Part shown: one piece after another, positions 40,240 through 47,481 of the stretch
Layout: each line of letters starts with the position of its first letter
Position numbering within the stretch: the first letter of the stretch is position 1
From: VFKU01 sp038916785
Lineage (GTDB): Bacteria; Hydrogenedentota; Hydrogenedentia; Hydrogenedentales; GCA-2746185
Reading direction: 5' to 3'
Length of the DNA: 47,481 nt
Assembly (NCBI GenBank): GCA_038916785.1
Contig: JBCLBO010000016.1
Span: 1 to 47,481 of the forward strand
Translations under genes and position numbers: made by a program
Notes under the pieces: generated by a model
What the model saw: the letters and a program-made list of their open reading frames with translations, nothing else
Told to the model about the DNA's origin: nothing
Database searches by the model: none

Positions 40240-40269
40240 TTGTCATTCTGAGCGATAGCGAGGAATCTC
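40240..40269 (+). repeat. Dispersed repeat, GTCATTCTGAGCG type
   Basis: TTGTCATTCTGAGCGATAGC, then GAGGAATCTC. Second copy of the element at 31088-31116, here nested between the inverted ACAGGATTTACAGG repeats. Confidence 0.65.
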
Positions 40270-40399
40270 CCCGTCGGCAGACCAGGCGCCACGCTTCCCG
40301 CAAAGACACCGGCATCGTTCTGCATTCTTCCAAGAAAAAAACAATCCAGAGGACTCGCACGCTCAATCGGTGTTCATCACATTTCATCGGTGGATAATT

Positions 40400-40431
40400 A
40401 ATCTTGTAAATCATGTAAATCCTGTCAAAAA
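40400..40431 (-). repeat. ACAGGATTTACATGATT-type dispersed repeat, inverted right copy
   Basis: On the minus strand it reads TTTTTGACAGGATTTACATG, then ATTTACAAGATT, the inverse of 40144-40179. The pair bounds a ~290 bp gene-free block directly after gltD (stop at 40439). Confidence 0.7.
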
Positions 40432-40438
40432 GCCCCCG

Positions 40439-41932
40439 TCACATCGCCGGCATCGCTTCTTCGTATCCAAAGCTATTGATGCTGGCCAGGTCGGTGTGAC
40501 CCATGAGCGCCTTGTCGATCGCGTGGGCCGCCTCGCGGCCCTCGTGAACCGCCCACACCACGAGCGACTGCCCGCGCCGCGCATCGCCCGCCGCCCAGAC
40601 CTTCGGATTGCTCGTGCGATACGCCTCCGGCCCGCGCGCGCCATACGGCGCCTTGATGTTCTTGCGCTCGTCGAGATCGAGACCGATCTCCTTCGTGATC
40701 GTGTGCTCGGGATGCACGAAACCCAGCGCCAGCAGCACGAGGTCCGCCTCCCACACAAACTCCGTCCCAGGGATTTCCTTCATCTCCAGCCGGCCCTCCT
40801 TGGACATCTTCCAATGAAGCTGCACGCCGCGCACTCCGGTCACCTTGCCGCTCTCACCGACGAAAGACTTCGTAAGCACGCTCCACTGGCGCTCGCCCCC
40901 CTCCTCGTGGCTTGCGGAGGTCCGCACAATCATCGGCCAGTTCGGCCAGGGGGTCGCCGGGTTCATGTCATCGGGCGGGCGCGGCATCAACTCGACTGAT
41001 TGCACGCTCACCGCGCCCTGGCGCAGCGCAGTGCCGTGGCAGTCCGAGCCGGTGTCGCCGCCGCCGAGAATCACCACGCGCTTGCCCTGCGCCGTGATGC
41101 CGCCGGGCACTTCCTTCCCGGCCACGCGCCGGTTCTGCTGCGACAAGAATTCCATCGCATGGTGGATGCCGTCCAGTTCGCGCCCGGGAATCGGCAAGTC
41201 GCGCGCGTGAGTCGAGCCGATGGTCAGCAGCACGGCGTCGTTCTCGTCGATCAGCTTCTGCACGGGAATGTCCTTGCCGATCTCCTTGCCGAGCATGAAC
41301 TTCACGCCTTCGGCCTTCATCTGCTTCACGCGCCGCCTGATGTGCTTCTTCTCAAGCTTGAAATCAGGGATGCCGTACAGGAGCAGGCCGCCGGGGGCGT
41401 CGTCGCGTTCATAGAGGGTGACTTTGTGGCCGGCGCGGCGGAGTTGCTGTGCGGCGGCCAGGCCGGCGGGGCCGGAACCGACCACGGCGACTTTTTTTCC
41501 GGTCTCCATCATCGGCGGTTCGGGCAGGATCCAGCCTTCCTTCCAGCCCCTGTCGGCGATGCTGTTCTCAATCTTCTTGATCATCACCGCCGGATCGGTG
41601 ATCGCCAGCACGCACGACGTCTCGCAGGGCGCCGGGCACACGCGGCCCGTGAACTCCGGGAAGTTGTTCGTCGAGTGGAGGACATGCAGCGCCTCCTCCC
41701 ACTCGTTGTCCTTCACCAGTTCGTTGAAGTCCGGGATGATGTTCCCCAGCGGGCAGCCCTGGTGGCAGAACGGCACGCCGCAATCCATGCAGCGATACGC
41801 CTGCTTGCGCAGTTCTTCGTTGGGCAGCTTGCCCTCGAACTCGCGCCAGTGAGCGACCCTATCTTCGATGGCCTCCCGCGGCGCCATCGTCCGCGAATAG
41901 ACCATGAACCCTTTGTCTTTATTCGGGAACAC
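40439..41932 (-). CDS. gltD: Glutamate synthase small (beta) subunit
   Basis: 497 residues. The N-terminal Cys groups CMDCGVPFCHQGCPLGN and CPAPCETSC bind Fe-S clusters. VAVVGSGPAGLAAAQQL is the FAD site and VVILGGGDTGSDCHGTAL the NADPH site. It moves electrons from NADPH through FAD and Fe-S to GltB. The start overlaps the gltB stop by 14 bases, so the two are translationally coupled. Length and motif order are normal. Confidence 0.95.
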   Translation of the reverse strand: MFPNKDKGFMVYSRTMAPREAIEDRVAHWREFEGKLPNEELRKQAYRCMDCGVPFCHQGCPLGNIIPDFNELVKDNEWEEALHVLHSTNNFPEFTGRVCPAPCETSCVLAITDPAVMIKKIENSIADRGWKEGWILPEPPMMETGKKVAVVGSGPAGLAAAQQLRRAGHKVTLYERDDAPGGLLLYGIPDFKLEKKHIRRRVKQMKAEGVKFMLGKEIGKDIPVQKLIDENDAVLLTIGSTHARDLPIPGRELDGIHHAMEFLSQQNRRVAGKEVPGGITAQGKRVVILGGGDTGSDCHGTALRQGAVSVQSVELMPRPPDDMNPATPWPNWPMIVRTSASHEEGGERQWSVLTKSFVGESGKVTGVRGVQLHWKMSKEGRLEMKEIPGTEFVWEADLVLLALGFVHPEHTITKEIGLDLDERKNIKAPYGARGPEAYRTSNPKVWAAGDARRGQSLVVWAVHEGREAAHAIDKALMGHTDLASINSFGYEEAMPAM

Positions 41933-44900
41933 GCGTCATCTTCTCCTCTTCCTTGCTCTGCATCTCGCGCAGGACGCGCGCGTAGTCCCGCGGCATCACC
42001 CGCTTGAACTTGTCGACGGAATCGTCCCAGTCGTCCAGGATCGCCTTCGCCACCGTGCTGCCCGTGTACTTCACGTGCTTGCGCAACAACCGGCGCAATT
42101 CCGGCAGGCTCTCGCGGTGCAGCGGCTTCACGTCCACCAGCCCCGTGTTGCACCGGCCCATAAAGGTATCGTCCGGGTCCCACACATACACAATTCCGCC
42201 GCTCATGCCCGCCGCGAAGTTGCGCCCCGTCTTCCCCAGGATCGCCACGCGGCCTCCGGTCATGTATTCGCAGCCGTGATCGCCTACTCCCTCGACCACC
42301 ACCCACGCGCCGCTGTTCCGCACGCAGAAACGCTCGCCCGCCATCCCGCGGAAATACGCCTCGCCGCCCGTTGCGCCGTAGAGCGCCACGTTGCCTATGA
42401 TGATGTTCTCCTCCGGCACCAGCGGACTGTCGTAGGGTGGGCGCATAATGATTTTGCCGCCCGACAGGCCCTTGCCCACGTAGTCGTTCGCCTCGCCGAT
42501 CACGTTAAGGGTCACGCCGTCAATGGCGAACGCGCCGAAGCTCTGGCCCGCCACGCCTTCACAATCGATCCGCACCGTGTCTTCCGGGAGCTTGCCGGTG
42601 TACTGGCCGAGTTTGTGCCGGCGCGTCAGTTCGCTGGATAGCATCGTGCCGACGGTGCGGTTCACGTTCCGAATCTTCACATGGAAATGCACCGGCGCGC
42701 GGTACTCGATCGTCGGCCGCGCGCGTTGCATCAGCACATGGTCCAGCGCCTTGTCCAGGCCGTGGTCCTGTTTGCCGCTGTGGTAGAGCGTCTCGCCCTC
42801 CCACGCCTTGGGCATGTACAAAACGCGCGAGAGGTCGAGCGTCTTGGCCTTCCAGTGGTTCGGCAGCGGGTCGTAGACCAGCCAGTCCCGGTGACCGATC
42901 ATTTCGTTCACCGTGCGCGCGCCCAGTTTCGCCATGATCTCGCGCAATTCTTGAGCGACAAAGAACAGGTAGTTAACGACATACTCCGGCTTGCCCTCGA
43001 ATTTCTTGCGCAGGATCGGGTCCTGCGTAGCGATGCCGACCGGACACGTGTTCAGGTGGCACTTGCGCATCATGATGCAGCCCGTGGCGACCAGCGGCAT
43101 CGTCGCAAAGCCCACCTCGTCCGCGCCGAGCAGGAACGCAATCGCCACGTCGCGGCCGGTCTTCATCTGGCCGTCCGCCTGCACGCGGATGCGGCTGCGC
43201 AGGTTGTTCTCCACCAGCACCTGGTGCGTCTCGGAGAGGCCCAGTTCCCACGGCAGCCCCGCGTGCTTGATCGAGCTGAGCGGCGAGGCGCCCGTGCCGC
43301 CCGTGTCGCCGCTGATGAGCACCAGGTCGGCCTTGCCCTTCGCCACGCCGGCGGCAATCGTCCCCACGCCGACCGCGGAGACGAGCTTCACCGATATGTT
43401 GGCCTGGGTGTTCGCGTTCTTCAGATCGTGGATCAGCTGCGCGAGGTCCTCAATCGAATAAATGTCGTGGTGCGGCGGCGGCGAGATCAACTCGACCCCC
43501 GGCGTCGCCAGGCGCACCTTGGCGATCTCGTCAAACACTTTGTGGCCGGGCAACTGGCCGCCCTCGCCCGGCTTCGCGCCCTGCGCCATCTTGATTTGCA
43601 GCTCGCTCGCGTTCACCAGGTACTCGTTCGTCACGCCGAACCGGCCCGACGCCACCTGCTTGATCGCGCTGCGGCGCGAATCGCCGTTCGCGTCCGGCGT
43701 GAAGCGCCGCGGGTCCTCGCCGCCTTCGCCCGTGTTGCTGCGGCCACCGATGCGGTTCATCGCGATCGCCAGCGTCTCGTGCGCTTCTTTGGAAATCGAC
43801 CCAAAACTCATCGCGCCCGTGCAGAAACGCCGCACAATGACGTTCGCCGCTTCCACCTCCTCGATGGGGATGGCCTTGCGGTCCTCAAACTTGAAGCGCA
43901 TCAGCGCCCGCAAGGCCGCAAGCGTGCGGTTGCGATCGTTCACGAGCTGCGCGAATTCCGTGTACCGCTCCAAGGAATTGTCCTTCGTCGCGCGTTGCAG
44001 CGTCGAGACCACGTCCGGGTTCACCATGTGATACTCGCCGCGCTGGCGCCAGCGGTACTGTCCGCCCGGGTCGAGGCTGCGCGGCCGCGCCATCCGCGCG
44101 GGATACGCCACGCCGTGCCGCGCAAGGGACTCGCGCGCGACTTCCTCGAACCCAATCCCGCCCACGCGCGAGGGCGTGCCTGCGAAGCAACGCTCGATGA
44201 GCGTCTTGCCCAGGCCGACCGCCTCGAATATCTGCGCGTTGCGGTAACTGTGCTGCGTCGAGATGCCGATCTTCGACATCGTCTTGAGCAGGCCCTTTTC
44301 CATGCACTTCATGAAATTCTTCTTCGCCTGGCCCGGCTGCGCCTCGACGACGATCTCGTGTTTCTTCAAGTCTTCGATCGTCTCGAAGGCCATGTATGGG
44401 TTCACGGCGCCCGCGCCGTATCCCGTGAGCAGGGCCACGTGCATCACTTCGCGCACGTCGCCCGCCTCGGCGATCAGCCCGCACGAGGTCCGCTTCTGCG
44501 CGCGCACCAGGTGGTGATGCACGCCGCCCATCGCCATCACGCTCGGCATGGGCACTTGCGTCTCCGACACGCCGCGATCGCTAAGCACCAGCAGCGTATG
44601 GCCGCCGTCAATCGCCGTCTCGGCCTCCGCGCACACGCGATCCAGCGCCTTCTCCAGGCCCTTCACGCCTTCCGAAACCGGAAACAGCGTCGAAATCACG
44701 GCAGTCTTCAGACCGGGCTGGTCCAGCGTCTTGATGTAGTGCATCTGGTCGTCGCTGATCACCGGCGACGCGAGATGCAGCATCTGCGCGTGCTCCGGCG
44801 TCTCGTCGAGCAGGTTGCGCTCGCGGCCGATGTCCGTCTCGATCGACATCACGATCTCTTCGCGGATCGAATCGATCGGCGGGTTCGTCACCTGCGCGAA

Positions 44901-46475
44901 AAGCTGCTTGAAGTAATTGGACAGCGGCTGGGGCCGCAGCGAGAGCACCGCCAGCGGCGTGTCGTTGCCCATCGAACCGACGGGCTCCTTGCCTTCTTTG
45001 GAGTTCGCCATCGGCGCGATCAGGATTTCGAGGTCCTCGCTCGTGTACCCGAAGATCATCTGACGCTCAAGCAGCGACACCTTCTCCGGCTCGATGCCGT
45101 TGCCCTCGGCGGCCTTCGCCGGGGCCTTGGGCAGCGTCGTGCGGTGCATCGCGATCCACTTGCGATACGGCTGGCGCATCGCGAGCGACTGTTTAATCTC
45201 GTCGTTGCTCACGATCCGTTTCTCGTCCGTGTCGATCAGCAGCGTGCGGCCCGGTTCCAGCCGCCCCTTCTTGATGATGCTCGACTGCGGAAGATCGAGC
45301 ACGCCCACCTCGGACGCGACCACGATAAAATTGTCGTTGGTAAGCCAGTAGCGCGAGGGCCGCAGGCCATTGCGATCGAGCACCGCCCCGACCTGGATGC
45401 CGTCCGAGAACGCCACCGCCGCCGGCCCGTCCCACGGCTCCATCATCGTCGCGTGGTATTCGTAGAACGCCTTCAAGTCGTCCGGCATCGTCTCGTGGCC
45501 CGACCACGGCTCGGGAATCAGCATCCCGATCGCGTGCGACAGGTTTCGCCCGCCGCGCGCGATCAGCTCGAAGGCCTCGTCGAAGTTCGCGCTGTCGCTC
45601 GCGCCTTCCGTGAGGATCGGCACGAGCTTTTTCACGTCCGCGCCGAAGAGCGGACTCGCCAGGTGCGCCTCCCGCGAGCGCATGTTGTTCAGGTTGCCGC
45701 GCAGCGTGTTGATTTCCCCGTTGTGGCAGATGAAGCGGTACGGATGCGCCAGCCGCCACTTCGGCAGCGTGTTCGTGCTGTAGCGCTGGTGCAGGAGCGC
45801 AATCGCCGACTCGAAGCGCTCATCGGAAAGATCGAGATAGTACTTGTCGATCTGATAGGCCTGCATCAGGCCCTTGTACACGATGGTCCGCGCCGAGAGG
45901 CTTGCAAAGTAAAAATGCTCGGCCTGTTCAAGACCCGACGCGCTCACCGCGCGCTCGATCTGTTTCCGGATTACTAGCAGCTTGCGCTCGAAGCCGTCCG
46001 TATCCAGGCCCTTCGCGCGCCGGATGAATACCTGCTCCATCACCGGCTCGCCCTCGCGCGCAAGCCAACCCAGCGATTCCGAATTGCGCGGCACTTCGCG
46101 CCAGCCCAGGACCTTCTGGCCCTCCGCCAAGACAAAGTTCTCAACAATTTTCTTGCAGGCCTCGCGGTCCGCGACCGAACGCGGCAGGAAGGTCATCCCC
46201 ACGCCGTACGCGCCCGGCTCCGGCAGCGTAAATCCGAGCGACTCCGCGTGCTCGGCGAAAAACCGGTGCGGCGTCTGAAACAACAGCCCCGCGCCGTCGC
46301 CCGTCTCCGGATCGCAGCCGCAGGCGCCGCGATGCACCAGGTTCTCCAGCACCGTAATCCCGCGCCGGACGATCTCGTGCGTCTTGCGCCCGTCGATGTT
46401 GGCGACGAACCCAAACCCGCACGCGTCGTGCTCGGTAGAGGGTTCGTACAAACCGCTGGTCGAGATAGATTGCAT
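41919..46475 (-). CDS. gltB: Glutamate synthase large (alpha) subunit
   Basis: 1,518 residues, normal for the bacterial NADPH type. After an 18-residue propeptide, Cys19 (EHDACGFGF) starts the class II glutaminase domain. The central and FMN domains follow, including NTGEGGEDPRRF and GQLPGHKV. The 3Fe-4S ligands fit C-x5-C-x4-C at 1133, 1139 and 1144 (the last two in CHLNTCPVGIAT). A C-terminal Gly-rich beta-helix ends the protein (~1,240 onward). With GltD it makes two glutamates from 2-oxoglutarate and glutamine. A TTGACA on the minus strand at 46606-46601 may be its promoter's -35. Confidence 0.96.
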   Translation of the reverse strand: MQSISTSGLYEPSTEHDACGFGFVANIDGRKTHEIVRRGITVLENLVHRGACGCDPETGDGAGLLFQTPHRFFAEHAESLGFTLPEPGAYGVGMTFLPRSVADREACKKIVENFVLAEGQKVLGWREVPRNSESLGWLAREGEPVMEQVFIRRAKGLDTDGFERKLLVIRKQIERAVSASGLEQAEHFYFASLSARTIVYKGLMQAYQIDKYYLDLSDERFESAIALLHQRYSTNTLPKWRLAHPYRFICHNGEINTLRGNLNNMRSREAHLASPLFGADVKKLVPILTEGASDSANFDEAFELIARGGRNLSHAIGMLIPEPWSGHETMPDDLKAFYEYHATMMEPWDGPAAVAFSDGIQVGAVLDRNGLRPSRYWLTNDNFIVVASEVGVLDLPQSSIIKKGRLEPGRTLLIDTDEKRIVSNDEIKQSLAMRQPYRKWIAMHRTTLPKAPAKAAEGNGIEPEKVSLLERQMIFGYTSEDLEILIAPMANSKEGKEPVGSMGNDTPLAVLSLRPQPLSNYFKQLFAQVTNPPIDSIREEIVMSIETDIGRERNLLDETPEHAQMLHLASPVISDDQMHYIKTLDQPGLKTAVISTLFPVSEGVKGLEKALDRVCAEAETAIDGGHTLLVLSDRGVSETQVPMPSVMAMGGVHHHLVRAQKRTSCGLIAEAGDVREVMHVALLTGYGAGAVNPYMAFETIEDLKKHEIVVEAQPGQAKKNFMKCMEKGLLKTMSKIGISTQHSYRNAQIFEAVGLGKTLIERCFAGTPSRVGGIGFEEVARESLARHGVAYPARMARPRSLDPGGQYRWRQRGEYHMVNPDVVSTLQRATKDNSLERYTEFAQLVNDRNRTLAALRALMRFKFEDRKAIPIEEVEAANVIVRRFCTGAMSFGSISKEAHETLAIAMNRIGGRSNTGEGGEDPRRFTPDANGDSRRSAIKQVASGRFGVTNEYLVNASELQIKMAQGAKPGEGGQLPGHKVFDEIAKVRLATPGVELISPPPHHDIYSIEDLAQLIHDLKNANTQANISVKLVSAVGVGTIAAGVAKGKADLVLISGDTGGTGASPLSSIKHAGLPWELGLSETHQVLVENNLRSRIRVQADGQMKTGRDVAIAFLLGADEVGFATMPLVATGCIMMRKCHLNTCPVGIATQDPILRKKFEGKPEYVVNYLFFVAQELREIMAKLGARTVNEMIGHRDWLVYDPLPNHWKAKTLDLSRVLYMPKAWEGETLYHSGKQDHGLDKALDHVLMQRARPTIEYRAPVHFHVKIRNVNRTVGTMLSSELTRRHKLGQYTGKLPEDTVRIDCEGVAGQSFGAFAIDGVTLNVIGEANDYVGKGLSGGKIIMRPPYDSPLVPEENIIIGNVALYGATGGEAYFRGMAGERFCVRNSGAWVVVEGVGDHGCEYMTGGRVAILGKTGRNFAAGMSGGIVYVWDPDDTFMGRCNTGLVDVKPLHRESLPELRRLLRKHVKYTGSTVAKAILDDWDDSVDKFKRVMPRDYARVLREMQSKEEEKMTRVPE

Positions 46476-46798
46476 GTGTTTCCCTACAATGCAGTTAGCG
46501 CTGCGGGAGACGCACCGCCCAGGTCAGGGTGGCCGTGGATAGGGGCCGCCGCTGGCGCGCCGCCAAATCGCGCAGACTTTAACCAAACCTCTCCCAACCG
46601 TGTCAATCAGGACGCAGCGCACACCCCTGCGGATTTCAGCCGCCGCGCCCATCTGATATACTGGCCGCCCTATGCGTACGCCGCAGCGGCCAGCGCACTA
46701 TTCTAACAATTTCCGCACCGTAAACATTCAAAACCGCGAGCCACTCCAAAGCGTCCAATTTACATGCCCTATCGCCCCGCACCGAAGCCCGCCGCGCC
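46476..46798. other. Divergent intergenic region
   Basis: Lies between gltB (minus) and the export-family gene (plus). It holds a perfect -35 TTGACA facing gltB (46606-46601, minus) with only a weak -10, and a TATACT (46657-46662) facing right with a poor -35. No gene or RNA is recognised. Confidence 0.45.
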
Positions 46799-47481
46799 AT
46801 GAGCGACTCCGCCGACTCCTTCAAACTCGCCGTCGACGAACCGACCCCCGGGCCCCACCCGCACGACCCCTCGCCAAGCGCCTTGCATCGAATCAGCGTC
46901 ACCGGCTGGGGCCTCTTCGCCGCCTGGGCCGCGACCCTCATCACCTGGGGCTACCTCCATCCTGATCCCTATGCGCAGGGCTGGCGTCTCGTCCTGGAAT
47001 TGGCTTTCCTAGGCCACGTCCTAAACTCCGCCGACGGCATCTCCAGCGGGTTCAGCCGCGAATACCTCCTCATTCAATGCGGATTGCAGGACATCATCCT
47101 CGTGCTCGTGGCCTACCCCTGGGTCGTCCGCGCTTACCAGGGCATGCAAACGCGCGGAATCCTCGGCAAAACCATCGACAACTTCCGCCAAAACGCCGAG
47201 CGCCACCACAAATACGTCGAGCCCTTCGGCGCGATCGGCCTCTGGATTTTCGTGTTCTTCCCCTTCTGGGGCACCGGGGCCCTAGTCGGCAGCATCATCG
47301 GCTACCTCATCGGCCTGCCAACCTGGCTCATCTTCGTCTCAGTCTTCACCGGACACTTCCTCGGCGTCGCCACCACCGTCTTCTTCTTCGACTTCGTCGA
47401 AGGCTGGATCGGCAGCATCGACCGCAGCTTCGTCGCCTACATGCCGTGGGTCATCGTCGCCGGTATCGCCCTGATGTGGCT
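46799..47481 (+). CDS. Small multidrug-export-family membrane protein, 3' end outside window
   Basis: ATG at 46799; the frame is open to the window end (227 codons). A ~35-residue Pro/Asp-rich cytoplasmic start is followed by four to five hydrophobic helices. WIFVFFPFWGTGALVGSIIG matches the 'F.P..GtGa..Gs..g...Gl' repeat of the putative small multidrug export family (COG2426/PF06695), and LGVATTVFFFDFV follows. The substrate is unproven for the family. No strong ribosome site is visible. Confidence 0.65.
   Translation, partial: MSDSADSFKLAVDEPTPGPHPHDPSPSALHRISVTGWGLFAAWAATLITWGYLHPDPYAQGWRLVLELAFLGHVLNSADGISSGFSREYLLIQCGLQDIILVLVAYPWVVRAYQGMQTRGILGKTIDNFRQNAERHHKYVEPFGAIGLWIFVFFPFWGTGALVGSIIGYLIGLPTWLIFVSVFTGHFLGVATTVFFFDFVEGWIGSIDRSFVAYMPWVIVAGIALMW

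Noticed and set aside
42681..45977. A ~1,100-codon open frame antisense to gltB
   Set aside because: It mirrors the whole gltB gene, is extremely rich in Arg/His/Leu, has no motif, and is expected from high GC at codon third positions.
1..47481. CRISPR array or rRNA genes
   Set aside because: No regularly spaced 24-40 bp direct repeats and no rRNA signature were seen; the only tandem array is the 9 bp repeat in fabG.

Overview
The window is a GC-rich bacterial chromosome segment from a Gram-negative-type lineage. It combines Wzm/Wzt and Wzx-type surface polysaccharide genes, GltBD, and the core run yceD-rpmF-plsX-fabD-fabG. A cytochrome/copper-monooxygenase fusion, an atypical Nramp-family transporter, a CxC redoxin and dispersed palindromic repeats recall uncultured Planctomycetes- or Hydrogenedentes-like bacteria. 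That placement is an impression from gene content; no marker gene allows a firm call.

Layout. 1-3.2 kb: an edge-truncated gene, an IS1380 transposase scrap, two copies of a ~250 bp repeat block and a secreted cytochrome c/copper oxygenase-like protein. 3.1-10.25 kb: first polysaccharide region, with a membrane-anchored SGNH hydrolase, three small unknowns, an ABC exporter pair (Wzt-like ATPase with an extra C-terminal module, then Wzm-like permease) and a GT2 glycosyltransferase, closed by a good intrinsic terminator. 10.3-20.65 kb: a mobile, decaying island. It opens with a dif-like 28 bp site just upstream of a frameshifted tyrosine recombinase. A string of small toxin-antitoxin-type genes follows (MazEF, DUF4160/DUF2442, HicBA, two antitoxins with truncated toxins), with a second diverged recombinase 3' remnant inside it. 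Then come a broken secreted lipase/beta-helix gene, a broken HTH gene, a frameshifted phage terminase small subunit and the 3' part of a tRNA, a typical integration scar. 20.8-28.2 kb: second polysaccharide region (GT-C glycosyltransferase, polyprenyl-phosphate GT2, DUF2304, internally deleted methyltransferase, glutaminase-amidotransferase fusion, flippase). 28.2-31 kb: a redoxin with a CGC motif and an Nramp-like transporter. 31.6-35.1 kb: a lower-GC two-gene module, a DNA methyltransferase followed by a large GHKL-ATPase protein, the best candidate for an undescribed genome-defence or DNA-modification system. 35.2-38.8 kb: core fatty acid/phospholipid/ribosomal operon. 39-47.5 kb: a triplicated secreted beta-protein, a strong terminator, a repeat cluster, gltB-gltD and a small multidrug-export-family gene cut by the window end.

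How the genes work together. Both polysaccharide regions fit making sugar chains at the inner membrane and moving them across it, one by an ABC exporter and one by a flippase. Several of their proteins carry extra C-terminal beta-rich modules that may recognise or tether glycan. The island between them looks like a hot spot where recombinase-linked toxin-antitoxin genes and phage remnants accumulated. The methyltransferase-ATPase pair sits alone between conserved housekeeping genes, as transferred defence modules often do.
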